Made by a program: the position numbers and the translations under genes
From: Tigheibacillus halophilus
GTDB lineage: Bacteria; Bacillota; Bacilli; Bacillales; Amphibacillaceae
Assembly: GCF_042683165.1 (NCBI RefSeq)
Contig: NZ_JBHUIZ010000014.1
Coordinates: forward strand, 124,001-188,000
DNA length: 64,000 bases
Direction: 5' to 3'
The notes under the pieces: generated by a model
What the model saw: only the letters and a program-made list of their open reading frames with translations
Database searches by the model: none
Told to the model about the DNA's origin: nothing
Part shown: one piece after another, positions 53,180 through 63,208 of the stretch
Numbering within the stretch: the first letter of the stretch is position 1
Layout: each line of letters begins with the position of its first letter

Positions 53180-54382
53180 ATGAGCCATAGTACAGCATCG
53201 CTTCAATCAATTACTAAAAATGTGCCTATCTATCGCAGAGCAATATATACCTTCAGTGCTTCACATTTTTTAAATGACCTTGTAACAACAGGTATGGTTC
53301 CTGCGCTGATTGTTTTATATAAAGAAGCACTGCATCTTAGTTTCACGGAGTCATCTCTCATTGTACTGATATCTTATATCACATCTTCTATCTCGCAGCC
53401 GTTTTTCGGCATGGTTACAGATCGAAAGCCGCGGGTTTGGTTGTTTAGTGCTGGTGTATTTGCATCCATCGCTGGATTGGCAATGACTGGGATTGCTCCA
53501 TCGTTTGGATGGCTGCTTTTTTTTATTGCGATTTCAGGTTTAGGATCGGGTGCATTTCATCCAGAAGCATCACGGGGTGCACATCTGGCCTCTGGCACAC
53601 ATAAAGGACATGCGCAGGCCATTTTCCAAGTAGGTGGAAATGCAGGGCAGGCATTCGGACCACTAGTGATCCCATTATTGCTCGTCCATACAGGATTAAA
53701 AGGACTACTGTGGCTTATCCCATTAGCGATTCTATCCATCCCTCTTACAGCACAAATGCTAGGCTGGATGAATAAGCAAGTAAAGGCGGCGGCTGCCAAG
53801 AAGAAGGAAATTACCGGGAAAAACAATATAGCCGGCGCCATCCAGCTGATTGCGGTTATTATCCTGCGTTCTTGGTGTCAATTGGGTGTAGTTGTATTCT
53901 TGCCATTTTATATGTCGCATTTATCCATTGCAGCTTCGGAAACCTTGAATTTTGTGTTTGTCGGCGCTGGCGCACTGGGCACCTTCATTGGTGGAATTTG
54001 GTCAGATCGTATCGGATTGAAGAGGCTGATGGTTGGTTCCATGTTGGTTGCCACGCCGGTCGCCATGCTTCTGCCATACGTAAATGGATTTTGGACCGTT
54101 GTTATATTACTTATTTTTGGCTTTTCCGTTTTAGCATCTTTCTCCGTAACTGTAGTATATATGCAAAAATTGCTGCCAAAGAATATTGCCCTCGCTTCAG
54201 GGTTATCCATCGGAGCAGGAGTTGGAGCTGGCGGGATAGGTTCTGTATTCATGGGTTCAGTTGCTGATATCTTTGGGGTGACTGCTGTGTTCACTATCTT
54301 GTCCTTGCTCCCATTGGCTGGGGCATTGCTGGCTTTCTTTCTGCCGAATGACCGAGTGAGCACGCCTACCGCTTCCTCTTGA
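53180..54382 (+). CDS. MFS transporter, fosmidomycin resistance (Fsr)-like
   Basis: A 400-residue major facilitator with 12 predicted helices. Features include SASHFLNDLVTTGMVPALIV in helix 1, GMVTDRKPR in the first cytoplasmic loop and FIGGIWSDRIGLKRL in the equivalent loop of the second half, plus GSGAFHPEASRGAHLASG, the family signature of Fsr/YcaD-type exporters. It may expel a drug or metabolite, though the substrate is unknown. The ATG at 53180 has AGGAGG upstream. It is a single gene inserted between phoP and mdh, with its own terminator. Confidence 0.88.
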   Translation: MSHSTASLQSITKNVPIYRRAIYTFSASHFLNDLVTTGMVPALIVLYKEALHLSFTESSLIVLISYITSSISQPFFGMVTDRKPRVWLFSAGVFASIAGLAMTGIAPSFGWLLFFIAISGLGSGAFHPEASRGAHLASGTHKGHAQAIFQVGGNAGQAFGPLVIPLLLVHTGLKGLLWLIPLAILSIPLTAQMLGWMNKQVKAAAAKKKEITGKNNIAGAIQLIAVIILRSWCQLGVVVFLPFYMSHLSIAASETLNFVFVGAGALGTFIGGIWSDRIGLKRLMVGSMLVATPVAMLLPYVNGFWTVVILLIFGFSVLASFSVTVVYMQKLLPKNIALASGLSIGAGVGAGGIGSVFMGSVADIFGVTAVFTILSLLPLAGALLAFFLPNDRVSTPTASS

Positions 54383-54494
54383 TAGAAAGGATCGATTGAT
54401 ACTGTTTCGATGTATGAAATTCTTTAGCATCGGAAAGTTGACGCAAAAATGCTTGTTTCATTCCTCGTTTCATAGACATTCATAAGCACGAAGA

Positions 54495-54532
54495 AGGCAT
54501 TCGCTGTTAAGTTAGCGAATGCCTAATTTTTT
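54495..54532 (+). terminator. Terminator of the MFS gene
   Basis: A perfect 11-bp stem (54495-54505 with 54514-54524) followed by AATTTTTT on the plus strand. It lies next to the end of mdh and may act weakly in the other direction. Confidence 0.85.
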
Positions 54533-54536
54533 GTGA

Positions 54537-55472
54537 TTAAAGGTTGAGCAATACTTGTTTGACTGAATCAGCAGATTTATCAAGCAATCTCTTTTCCTCA
54601 TTCGTCAAATCCAGTTCAATGATTTTTTCAAGGCCATTTCCCCCAAGTACAATCGGAACACCAAGGTATATACCATTGTAACCATATTCTCCTTCAAGGA
54701 AAGCGATAGCGGGAATCACCCGGCGCTGGTCTTTTAAAATTGCTTCGGCCATAACCGTCAACGATGCAGCTGGCGCATAATAAGCACTCCCACTGCCAAG
54801 CAAATCGACAATTTCTCCGCCACCTTTGCGGGTACGTTCAACAATGGCATCAAGTCGATCTCTGGAAAGCAATTTTTCCAACGGTACACCGCCGGCATAA
54901 GAATAGCGGATCAAAGGAACCATGCTATCCCCATGGCCACCAAGTACAAAACCAGTGATATCTTTCACAGACAGATTCAATTCCTCCGCAATGAATGCAC
55001 GGAAACGTGCTGTATCCAGCACGCCAGATTGTCCAATCACTCTTTCTTTCGGAAATCCGGATTCTTTAAATACCGTATATGTCATCGCATCGACCGGGTT
55101 GGACAAGACAACAATCACGCAGTCGGGAGAATATCTGACAATTTCTTTCGTTACAGACTTCATGATGCTGACATTCGTAGCAACTAAATCATCACGGCTC
55201 ATACCCGGCTTCCGCGCAACTCCTGCAGTAATGATCACCAAGTCGGAATTTGCTGTTTCAGCATAGTCTGCAGTACCGGTTATTTTAGCATCAAAACCCT
55301 GCACAGGCGCTGCCTCAGACATATCCAAAGCTTTCCCTTTTGTGGGATTCTCCATCTTCGGGATATCCACAAGGACAATATCGCCCAGCTCTTTTTGGGC
55401 CAGCATCAATGCAGCAGTCGCTCCTGTAAAACCTGAACCGATGACGGAAATTTTTCTGCGTCGAATACCCAA
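54537..55472 (-). CDS. mdh: Malate dehydrogenase
   Basis: It oxidises malate to oxaloacetate with NAD in the TCA cycle. The 311-residue enzyme is of the LDH-like type: GSGFTGATAALMLAQKELGD, VDIPKMENP, catalytic GGHGDSMVPL and NPVDAMTYTV. The TTG at 55472 is chosen, giving a start equivalent to B. subtilis Mdh and 7 bases after GGGG; an ATG at 55478 is too close to the ribosome site. It follows icd by about 20 bases in citZ-icd-mdh. Confidence 0.96.
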   Translation of the reverse strand: MGIRRRKISVIGSGFTGATAALMLAQKELGDIVLVDIPKMENPTKGKALDMSEAAPVQGFDAKITGTADYAETANSDLVIITAGVARKPGMSRDDLVATNVSIMKSVTKEIVRYSPDCVIVVLSNPVDAMTYTVFKESGFPKERVIGQSGVLDTARFRAFIAEELNLSVKDITGFVLGGHGDSMVPLIRYSYAGGVPLEKLLSRDRLDAIVERTRKGGGEIVDLLGSGSAYYAPAASLTVMAEAILKDQRRVIPAIAFLEGEYGYNGIYLGVPIVLGGNGLEKIIELDLTNEEKRLLDKSADSVKQVLLNL

Positions 55473-55492
55473 GATCATTCCCCTCTCAACTA

Positions 55493-56764
55493 TCAATCCA
55501 TATTTTTGATCAATTCATCAGCAAACTCACTGCATTTCACTTCTGTTGCGCCTTCCATCAAACGTGCAAAATCATAAGTGACAACTTTTGATGCAATTGT
55601 TTTATCCATCGCTTTGGAGATTAATTCACCAGCTTCTCTCCAACCAAGATGGTCAAGCATCAATACACCTGACAAAATGACAGATGAAGGGTTGACCTTA
55701 TCAAGTCCTGCATACTTCGGTGCAGTGCCATGAGTCGCTTCAAAAATTGCATGACCAGTATCATAATTGATGTTCGCTCCCGGAGCAATACCAATTCCCC
55801 CGACCTGTGCAGCAAGTGCATCAGAGATATAGTCACCATTGAGGTTCATTGTAGCAACGACATCAAATTCGTTCGGACGTGTCAGGATTTGCTGCAAGAA
55901 AATATCTGCAATCGCGTCTTTTACAATGATTTTTCCTCCAGATACTGCTTCGGCTTGCGCTTTGTTCGCAGCGTCTTTACCTTTTTCTTCGACAATTTTA
56001 TCATACTCATTCCAAGTGAATACTTTGTCACCGAATTCCTGCTCAGCCACTTCGTAGCCCCAGGCTTTAAAAGCACCTTCAGTAAATTTCATGATGTTGC
56101 CTTTATGCACCAGCGTCACACTTTTTCTGCCTTCGTTCAATGCATACTGGATAGCAGCACGTACAAGGCGTTTTGTTCCTTCTTCCGAAACTGGCTTGAT
56201 GCCGATACCTGATGTTTCAGGAAAACGGATTTTATGGACATCCATTTCATTTTTCAAAAAGTCGATTACTTTTTTCACTTCTGGAGAACCTTTTTGCCAT
56301 TCGATGCCCGCATAAATATCTTCTGTATTCTCACGGAATATGACCATATCAACATCTTCAGGGCGCTTAACTGGTGAAGGGACACCGTCAAAATAACGTA
56401 CTGGGCGTAAGCAAGTGAACAAGTCCAATTCTTGGCGCAAAGCAACGTTCAAAGAACGGATCCCGCCGCCGATAGGTGTGGTCAATGGTCCTTTAATAGC
56501 GATTTTATAGTCGCGGATGACGTCCAGTGTCTCACTTGGAAGCCATTCACCAAATTTATCATAAGATTTTTGACCAGCATAAACTTCTTTCCACTGAATC
56601 TGTTTTTGGCCATCGTACGCTTTCTCGACCGCTGCCTCCAGGACACGGCTTGCTGCTGCCCAGATATCCGGGCCGGTTCCGTCTCCTTCAATAAATGGAA
56701 TGATAGGCGTATCTGGTACATTCAGATTCCCATTTTCAACTGTAATTTTTTCACCTTGTGCCAT
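55493..56764 (-). CDS. icd: Isocitrate dehydrogenase (NADP)
   Basis: It converts isocitrate to 2-oxoglutarate with NADP. The 423-residue protein shows IEGDGTGPDIW at the N-terminus, the phosphorylatable-serine region IRSLNVALRQELDLF, the substrate site VIFRENTEDIYAGIEW, and the cofactor region EATHGTAPKYAGLDKVNP. GGAGG lies before the ATG. It is the middle gene of citZ-icd-mdh. Confidence 0.98.
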   Translation of the reverse strand: MAQGEKITVENGNLNVPDTPIIPFIEGDGTGPDIWAAASRVLEAAVEKAYDGQKQIQWKEVYAGQKSYDKFGEWLPSETLDVIRDYKIAIKGPLTTPIGGGIRSLNVALRQELDLFTCLRPVRYFDGVPSPVKRPEDVDMVIFRENTEDIYAGIEWQKGSPEVKKVIDFLKNEMDVHKIRFPETSGIGIKPVSEEGTKRLVRAAIQYALNEGRKSVTLVHKGNIMKFTEGAFKAWGYEVAEQEFGDKVFTWNEYDKIVEEKGKDAANKAQAEAVSGGKIIVKDAIADIFLQQILTRPNEFDVVATMNLNGDYISDALAAQVGGIGIAPGANINYDTGHAIFEATHGTAPKYAGLDKVNPSSVILSGVLMLDHLGWREAGELISKAMDKTIASKVVTYDFARLMEGATEVKCSEFADELIKNMD

Positions 56765-56852
56765 TGTGTAATCCTCCTCAGTATTCTTTATATGTTTTCT
56801 ATTTTTCCATGATTGCTGCGGGCTGTCTGCCTATTAAAATGCCGATAGAAGC

Positions 56853-57971
56853 TTAGCTTCTTTTTTCAATTGAAATATAATCTTGCGTTTGTGGCCCAGT
56901 ATATTCAGCACGAGGCCGTATCAAACGGTTATTGGCATATTGTTCCAGGATATGCGCGATCCAGCCTGATACACGGCTGACAGCGAAAATCGGTGTGAAC
57001 AGATCATGGTCAATGCCCAGGCTGTGATAAACAGAGGCTGAATAAAAGTCCACGTTTGCAGGAAGTCCTTTTTCTTTTTTGATATATTCTTCAATTTTAA
57101 CTGACATGTTATACCATTTAGGCTGCCCCGTCAGTTCAGTCAATTCTTTGGACATTTTTTTCAAATGCTTGGCGCGCGGATCCCCATTACGGTAAACCCG
57201 GTGCCCCATACCCATGATTTTCTCTTTTCTTTCCAAACGTTCTTGGATATAAGGGACAGCGTTTTCTTCTTCGCCAATTTCTGTCAGCATCTTCATGACC
57301 CGCTCGTTCGCCCCGCCATGAAGCGGCCCTTTCAACGCACTAATTGCTGCAGTGACACCGGAATACATGTCTGACAGCGTAGCGACACATACACGCGCTG
57401 TGAAAGTGGATGCATTCAATTCGTGGTCAGCATGCAGCACCAGCGCTTTATTGATTGCTTCAATTTCAATACCTTTCGGTTCTTCACCATTCAGCATATA
57501 CAAAAGATTCGCCGCAAAACTCAAATTGTCCTTCGGCTGGACGGGATCTTTTCCTTCACGGATCCTGGAAAATGCTGCAACAATAGTTGCCATCCGGGCC
57601 TGTAACCGGACCGCCTTGCGTTTATTCGCATCCTCAGACATCTCGTCCGCTTCACTGTCGTACAAACCTAATAAAGAAACAGCCGTACGCAGCGCAGCCA
57701 TCGGATGGACAGTGGACAAATCATAAGAACGCAAATGTGCGATTACAGCTTCAGGCAAAGCCATCTCTTCCCGTAATTGTGTTTTCAATACTTTCAATTC
57801 ACTCTCAGTCGGAAGCTTTTGATTCCACAACAGATAAATCACTTCTTCAAAACTGGAATTCTCAGCCAAGTCGTCAATGCGATAGCCGGCATATGTCAGC
57901 TGATCATCAATAATCGAGCTTATAGCTGATTGTGTTGCCACAACCCCTTCAAGACCTTTTGTTGAAGACAT
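56853..57971 (-). CDS. citZ: Citrate synthase
   Basis: It condenses acetyl-CoA with oxaloacetate, the entry to the TCA cycle. The 372-residue protein, the same length as in B. subtilis, has the catalytic segments HADHELNAST, GPLHGGANERV and GMGHRVYRNGDPRA, and the final DFYSASVYHSLGI. The ATG at 57971 follows GGAGAGGG. It is the first gene of citZ-icd-mdh. The promoter is well upstream; I saw no convincing CcpC or cre box. Confidence 0.97.
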   Translation of the reverse strand: MSSTKGLEGVVATQSAISSIIDDQLTYAGYRIDDLAENSSFEEVIYLLWNQKLPTESELKVLKTQLREEMALPEAVIAHLRSYDLSTVHPMAALRTAVSLLGLYDSEADEMSEDANKRKAVRLQARMATIVAAFSRIREGKDPVQPKDNLSFAANLLYMLNGEEPKGIEIEAINKALVLHADHELNASTFTARVCVATLSDMYSGVTAAISALKGPLHGGANERVMKMLTEIGEEENAVPYIQERLERKEKIMGMGHRVYRNGDPRAKHLKKMSKELTELTGQPKWYNMSVKIEEYIKKEKGLPANVDFYSASVYHSLGIDHDLFTPIFAVSRVSGWIAHILEQYANNRLIRPRAEYTGPQTQDYISIEKRS

Positions 57972-58367
57972 GAAACCCTCTCCTTTTTCTATTATGTAAT
58001 TCCCTAAAATGGACATCATTTCAGGTAAACAAGAAATATGATTCGGGAGATGCACCAAGCCAACTAAACCCTACAATTTGATGCCATTCGTTCCCCATCC
58101 ATCATTATAAAGTAAAAAAGCGCTGATGTGAAACGAATGTATTTAAAATGACGTATTTTTGCCAAATCCTGCAGATTTTTAGCAAATTGCGGGCTCAGAG
58201 CAGTTCAACTACATTGTTTTTATTCCCTTTTCCTGTGTTCTAAAAACGCTGGAATCGAAAACGCAGCAAGATCGTCTATAATGCTTGCTCAAGCAGTAGT
58301 CTATTTATCTTCCTTTTGCATATACATTTCATGAAACCGACTACTCGATATAAATGGGGTTTGCGTT
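57972..58367. other. Divergent intergenic region, citZ/ytvI
   Basis: About 400 bases with the citZ promoter near 58104-58132 and a ~125-base citZ leader. On the ytvI side no strong promoter is seen. No ORF or stable RNA structure was recognised. Confidence 0.5.
58104..58132 (-). promoter_or_regulatory. Sigma-A promoter of citZ-icd-mdh
   Basis: On the minus strand TTCACA (58132-58127), 17 bases, consensus TATAAT (58109-58104). Confidence 0.65.
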
Positions 58368-59489
58368 ATGTACAAGCAGTTATTTTTACAACTTATGCGT
58401 GCTGGAATGGTTTTAGGAATTTTCATATCATGCTATGTCACAGGGAAAATCGTATTGACATATGCCTACCCGTTTATTATTGCTCTATTTTTAGCGTTTT
58501 TACTACATCCTGTCGTCTCTTTCATCCAAACAAGGTTGAAGCTCCCCAGACCATTGGCAACTATTTTAGCAATGACGATTTTTATCGTGTCCAGTCTTGC
58601 ATTGATAATGACGATTATTGCCGAAATAACACAGGGGATGTTTTTTTTGGCGGACAGAATGCCCTTATACTTCGAGTCAGGAGTCGCCCTTTTCAGTGAT
58701 TTCGTGCATGAACATTTGATACCGTTATATGAACGGATTTCTGCTTTATTCCAAAGACTGCATCCTGCACAGCAGGACACGATAGAACAATATTTACAAG
58801 GTGCTAGCTCATACGCTGCCAGCTATGGAGCCTCCTTATTGCAGCAGTTCTTTTTAAAGCTGGCTGGTTTTGCCGTCGTCTTGCCTTCCTCTATCTCAGT
58901 AACGCTTTTTACTGTATTAGCCACTTTCTTCATCACAAATGACTATGAAGCGGTGATAAAGCGAATAAAACGATTTTTCCCATCAAAATTGCACAGACAT
59001 GCAAAAAGCCTGTCATCCCATTTCAAAAGGGGTATGACAGGCTATGCAAAAGCACAGTTGCTGCTGGTAATGACATCAGCGGTAATCATTTTTGCCGGTT
59101 TACTGATTTTGCAAATTGAACATGCTATGACGATCACATTACTTGCAGCTTTTGCTGACTTGCTGCCCCTGTTTGGTACGGGCATTATCTTTATCCCTTG
59201 GGTCATTTACCTGCTGTTCGCTCAGAAACTGACATTGGCTGCTGCACTTGCATTATTGTATCTTTTTGTATTACTGACAAGGCAAATAATGGAACCAAAA
59301 GTTCTTTCCAGCAGTTTGGGAATCAGCCCGCTGCTGAGTCTGACGGTATTATTTGTTGCTATTAAACTTTATGGGGGTATGGGCTTGTTAATGACCCCGA
59401 TTGTATTGATTTTAATAACTGGAATAATCCAAGCCGGAATCCCAAAATTAGTCTTTAATTTTATAAAAGGTTCCACACCTTTGGACTAA
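58368..59489 (+). CDS. ytvI: Sporulation integral membrane protein YtvI (AI-2E transporter family)
   Basis: A 373-residue multi-pass membrane protein of the AI-2E/PerM family, found in spore formers. The hydrophobic pairs at ~10-30 and 35-52, a mid-protein amphipathic region (~100-150), and later helices at ~155-180, 235-300 and 310-360 fit the family, as does PLFGTGIIFIPWVIYLL and QIMEPKVLSSSLGISPLLSL. GGGG lies 9 bases before the ATG. It overlaps convergent fxsA by four bases. Confidence 0.88.
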   Translation: MYKQLFLQLMRAGMVLGIFISCYVTGKIVLTYAYPFIIALFLAFLLHPVVSFIQTRLKLPRPLATILAMTIFIVSSLALIMTIIAEITQGMFFLADRMPLYFESGVALFSDFVHEHLIPLYERISALFQRLHPAQQDTIEQYLQGASSYAASYGASLLQQFFLKLAGFAVVLPSSISVTLFTVLATFFITNDYEAVIKRIKRFFPSKLHRHAKSLSSHFKRGMTGYAKAQLLLVMTSAVIIFAGLLILQIEHAMTITLLAAFADLLPLFGTGIIFIPWVIYLLFAQKLTLAAALALLYLFVLLTRQIMEPKVLSSSLGISPLLSLTVLFVAIKLYGGMGLLMTPIVLILITGIIQAGIPKLVFNFIKGSTPLD

Positions 59490-59875
59490 CGACGTCGATA
59501 AATAATGATATTCTTGCTGAATAAAGCTGACAGGAAAGTGTATAGCATGTGCCTGAAAAACACTCTTGTCCATGGCATGACAAAAAGCAGGCCAAGAATA
59601 TCCGTAATAAACCCGGGGAAAATCAACAATGCCGCGCCAACCAATACACAAACGCCGTCTAAAATTTGCTTTCCGGGTTTCATGTGATGACGTAAATTCC
59701 GTTGCAAGTCTGCCCAGATTTTCATCCCTTGCTGTTTAGCGAGAACGATCCCCAACAAAGCAGTAACTGCGGTCAAGAAAATCACTGCTACAGGACCGAG
59801 CCATTTAACCGTGAACACAAAAACGACAGCTTCCAATATCAGCATGATAAAAATCCATGGTATAAATTTGCGCAT
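59486..59875 (-). CDS. fxsA: FxsA family membrane protein
   Basis: A 129-residue membrane protein with an N-terminal helix pair (~7-22, 27-46) and two more hydrophobic segments (~75-100, 105-118), with GKQILDGVCVLVGAALLIFPGFITD typical of FxsA. The enterobacterial member affects phage F exclusion; the native role is unknown. GAGGTG lies before the ATG. It follows pyk by 43 bases and is probably in its operon. Confidence 0.88.
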   Translation of the reverse strand: MRKFIPWIFIMLILEAVVFVFTVKWLGPVAVIFLTAVTALLGIVLAKQQGMKIWADLQRNLRHHMKPGKQILDGVCVLVGAALLIFPGFITDILGLLFVMPWTRVFFRHMLYTFLSALFSKNIIIYRRR

Positions 59876-59918
59876 GCTATCACCTCTACAAAATCAGAAT
59901 GATGAACACTGTCATCTA

Positions 59919-61685
59919 TTACAGCACATTTGTATGTCCTTGATAAATGTCACCTTTGGCAGAGTCCATCGTAATTTCCTGTCCCTCTTTCAGAAGCTGC
60001 ATGGCATCTTTAACACCCACAATAACAGGAATTTCTAAACTGAGGCCGACTACAGCAGCATGTGAGGTCAATCCACCTTCCTGGGTGATGATCCCTGCCG
60101 CCCTTTCTATGGCTGGCATCATTTCCCGGTCCGTTCCATATGTCACTAAAACATCCCCAGGCCTCACTTTATTCAATGCTTCTTCAACGGTTTTGGCGAT
60201 TACAACTTTCCCAAATACACTTTTTTTACCAATACCTTGTCCTTTTGCGATTACATCACCTATAACGTGGATTTTCATCAGGTTGGTCGTTCCACTTTCG
60301 CCCACCGGAACACCGGCAGTAATGATCACACGGTTGCCACGTTCAAAAATACCTGTATTCAATCCCTGGTCTATCGCACCTTCCAGCATTTCATCCGTGG
60401 AATGAGCAGGTTTTCCAATAATGGAGTGCACTCCCCATACCAATGACAATTGACGGTTGACGATTGCTGAAGAAGTGATGGCAACAATTGGCGCTTTGGA
60501 ACGATATTTAGATATCATTCTTGCCGTATGGCCGCTTTCAGTCGGTGTGATGATCGCACTGACCCCCAAGTTCATTGCAGTATGCGTGACAGACTGGCTG
60601 ATGGCATCCGTGATCGTCATATCAGTAGATTTCGAGCGGTTTTTGAGTATCGATTCATGATCAAGTCCTGTTTCTGTCTTCAAGGCAATGTTTGCCATGG
60701 TTTGAACTGCTTCGACAGGGTAATTTCCGGCAGCCGTTTCTCCTGAAAGCATCACAGCATCCGATCCATCAAAAATAGCGTTAGCGACATCAGATGCTTC
60801 GGCTCTTGTCGGACGCGGATTGCGCTGCATGGAGTCAAGCATTTGTGTGGCAGTAATAACTGGTTTTCCAAAAAGATTGCACTGACGAATCAGTTCCTTT
60901 TGAACGAGTGGTACATCTTCTGCAGGAATTTCGACACCAAGATCCCCGCGTGCAACCATCAAACCATCACTGACTTCAAGTATCTGTTTAATATTATCGA
61001 CACCTTCACGGTTTTCGATTTTAGGGATGAGTTGGATATGTGCGGCATCATGGTTTTCCAGCAGTTCTCTGATTTCCAAAATGTCTGATGCGCGACGAAC
61101 AAAGGATGCTGCAATAAAATCAATGCCTTGTTCGATACCGAATTTGATGTCGTTGGCATCTTTTTCTGTGATACCGGGTAAATTGACGGAAACATTCGGC
61201 ACATTGACGCCTTTCTTGTTTTTAATCACTCCGGTATTCATGGCTTTTGTTTTGATTTCGTTGTTTCCCAAATCGATTGCTTGTACTTCCAGCTCTATCA
61301 GCCCGTCATCGAGCAAAATTTTAGAGCCTTCATGCACATCGTGAATCAGGTTTTCATAGGTAATATTGAACCGCTCGGCAGTGCCGAGTACCTCTTTCAT
61401 TGAAACATACACTGTGCTGCCTTGTTCAATTGTTGTTTCGCCGTTTTCAAAATTGCCAGTTCTGATTTCCGGTCCTTTTGTATCAAGCATAATGGCGACA
61501 GTTTTATTCAGTTCTTTTGCAGCCTGCCTGATATTTGTTATTCTTTGACCATGTTCATCGAAGTCGCCATGCGAGAAATTCAAACGAGCGACATTCATTC
61601 CTGCTTTCATAAGTCTCTTCAACATGTCTACCGATTCTGATGCTGGTCCAATCGTACATACAATTTTAGTCTTTCTAATATCCAA
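59919..61685 (-). CDS. pyk: Pyruvate kinase
   Basis: It makes pyruvate and ATP from phosphoenolpyruvate. The 588-residue protein has the catalytic barrel (RKTKIVCTIGPASES, ARLNFSHGDF, IPKIENREGVDNI with catalytic lysine, MVARGDLGVEIP, TATQMLDSM) and the extra C-terminal PEP-utiliser domain of Bacillus enzymes (GGLTSHAAVVGLSLEIPVIVG). The TTG at 61685 is chosen because GGAGG lies 8 bases upstream and it begins just before RKTKI. It follows pfkA by 55 bases, as in B. subtilis. Confidence 0.97.
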   Translation of the reverse strand: MDIRKTKIVCTIGPASESVDMLKRLMKAGMNVARLNFSHGDFDEHGQRITNIRQAAKELNKTVAIMLDTKGPEIRTGNFENGETTIEQGSTVYVSMKEVLGTAERFNITYENLIHDVHEGSKILLDDGLIELEVQAIDLGNNEIKTKAMNTGVIKNKKGVNVPNVSVNLPGITEKDANDIKFGIEQGIDFIAASFVRRASDILEIRELLENHDAAHIQLIPKIENREGVDNIKQILEVSDGLMVARGDLGVEIPAEDVPLVQKELIRQCNLFGKPVITATQMLDSMQRNPRPTRAEASDVANAIFDGSDAVMLSGETAAGNYPVEAVQTMANIALKTETGLDHESILKNRSKSTDMTITDAISQSVTHTAMNLGVSAIITPTESGHTARMISKYRSKAPIVAITSSAIVNRQLSLVWGVHSIIGKPAHSTDEMLEGAIDQGLNTGIFERGNRVIITAGVPVGESGTTNLMKIHVIGDVIAKGQGIGKKSVFGKVVIAKTVEEALNKVRPGDVLVTYGTDREMMPAIERAAGIITQEGGLTSHAAVVGLSLEIPVIVGVKDAMQLLKEGQEITMDSAKGDIYQGHTNVL

Positions 61686-61740
61686 AACAATTTCCTCCTT
61701 ATGTTCTGTCAAAATAGCTGTTTTAATCGTATAAATGTAT

Positions 61741-62700
61741 TTAGATGGATAATTCCTTTGATAAATGATAAAGATCCATATCTATTTCATGCTTACCTGT
61801 CAATATATTATTGATATCATGAACGGCCAGCCGGTTCTGCTGGATGCCAACCATCTTCCCTGCCTGTCCATCCAATAGTAGATCAGCCGCTTTTGCTCCA
61901 AGCCGGCTCGCGAGAACACGGTCAAATGCAGTTGGAGAGCCGCCGCGCTGAATATGCCCAAGTACTGTCACTCTTGTTTCAAAGTCTGTCGCTTCCTGAA
62001 TCTGCTTGCCGAATTCCATTCCATCGCCTACGCCTTCGGCCAAAAGAATGATACTGTGCTTCTTGCCCCGTTCATGCCCTCGTTGCAGACGCTTCACAAC
62101 GTTGTTCAAGTCATCGGTTTCTTCCGGAATGAGGATGCTTTCCGCACCATCAGCCAAGCCAGCCCACAGTGCCAAATCACCTGCATTGCGGCCCATCACC
62201 TCGATGACATAAGTCCGCTCATGCGAGGTAGCGGTATCTCTTATTTTATCAATCGCTTCAATGATCGTGTTTAATGCAGTGTCAAAACCGATCGTAAAAT
62301 CAGTCCCTGCGATATCATTATCGATAGTAGCCGGTACCCCGATGCATGGGTAACCCTTTTCTGTCAGCTTCTGGGCCCCGCGGAAACTTCCGTCTCCCCC
62401 AATCACAATCAGCCCTTCAATGCCGAATTTATTTAATTGGGTGATTCCTTCCTGTTGGCCGGCATCGGTTTTAAAACGGTCACAGCGCGCTGAACGGAGC
62501 TTCGTCCCGCCACGCTGGATGATATCGCCTACCGAACCTATCTCAAGCTTTTCAATATGGCCTTCTATCAACCCTTGATATCCATTTGAAATCCCATAAA
62601 TTTCTGCACCGCGGTAAATTCCCTTTCTCGTTACGGCACGAATTGCAGCATTCATGCCAGGCGCATCTCCGCCACTTGTCAATACTCCAATTTTTTTCAT
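61741..62700 (-). CDS. pfkA: 6-phosphofructokinase
   Basis: It phosphorylates fructose-6-phosphate, the control step of glycolysis. The 319-residue ATP-dependent enzyme has TSGGDAPGMNAAIR, GGDGSFRGAQKL, PATIDNDIAGTDFTIGFDTA, EVMGRNAGDLAL and GHIQRGGSPTAFDR. The ATG at 62700 follows GAGGTGG; a start three codons earlier is too close. It precedes pyk in a likely operon. Confidence 0.98.
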   Translation of the reverse strand: MKKIGVLTSGGDAPGMNAAIRAVTRKGIYRGAEIYGISNGYQGLIEGHIEKLEIGSVGDIIQRGGTKLRSARCDRFKTDAGQQEGITQLNKFGIEGLIVIGGDGSFRGAQKLTEKGYPCIGVPATIDNDIAGTDFTIGFDTALNTIIEAIDKIRDTATSHERTYVIEVMGRNAGDLALWAGLADGAESILIPEETDDLNNVVKRLQRGHERGKKHSIILLAEGVGDGMEFGKQIQEATDFETRVTVLGHIQRGGSPTAFDRVLASRLGAKAADLLLDGQAGKMVGIQQNRLAVHDINNILTGKHEIDMDLYHLSKELSI

Positions 62701-63175
62701 AAAATCCACCTCATGGACGATATATTGTAACTACTGATATAATACCCGTTCTATTCAAAGATAATAGGTATCAAAAAAAATATCAATTAATAGTTCATAT
62801 GTAAACATTTATCCTCTAAATGTGTTGTACATAAGCGTTGAAAATAATTAAAACGGTATATGCCATTGCAAATGTAACATACTTTTGGCAACGTTTCATA
62901 AAGCCTCTGCTTCCATTAAAAAAGGGCTGTTTTTCCAAAGTGGATTCATATCAGGAATCCCACTTGATGTGTGGGCATTCTATGCGAAGTCCTCTTCAAG
63001 AAAAATTCAAAAGGCGATCCAAAGCTAAGGTCAGCAGTTAGCTGAAACCTTCTCATCTAGTCAGGATTCCCCATCCCTACTTTAGCTTTCGTACATTGCG
63101 TTTATAAATATTGCATTTTAATATAGAGTTGTCATCAGACACACAATCTGATAATTCTATTCCGTAAATGTGATT
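62701..63175. other. Gene-free region upstream of pfkA
   Basis: About 475 bases between the accA terminator and pfkA. On the minus strand TTTACA, 17 bases, TATTTT (around 62803-62775) could be a promoter. A small inverted repeat (AGCTAA with TTAGCT, ~63022-63042) and a plus-strand open frame of 67 codons (62838-63041) are present, but the frame has no ribosome site or known features. The function of most of this DNA is unclear. Confidence 0.45.
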
Positions 63176-63208
63176 TAAAAAATAAAAGAGACTGAAACAG
63201 TCAGTCTC
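63176..63208 (-). terminator. Terminator of accA
   Basis: An 8-bp stem (63188-63195 with 63201-63208) is followed on the minus strand by TTTTATTTTTT; it overlaps the accA stop codon. Confidence 0.85.

Noticed and set aside
58120..58140. cre (CcpA) site near the citZ promoter
   Set aside because: TGTGAAACGAATGTA looked promising but has the wrong spacing between TG and CG for a cre box.
62838..63041. 67-codon plus-strand ORF upstream of pfkA
   Set aside because: No ribosome site, no known motifs and cysteine/basic composition typical of non-coding DNA. It is kept only as part of the gene-free region.
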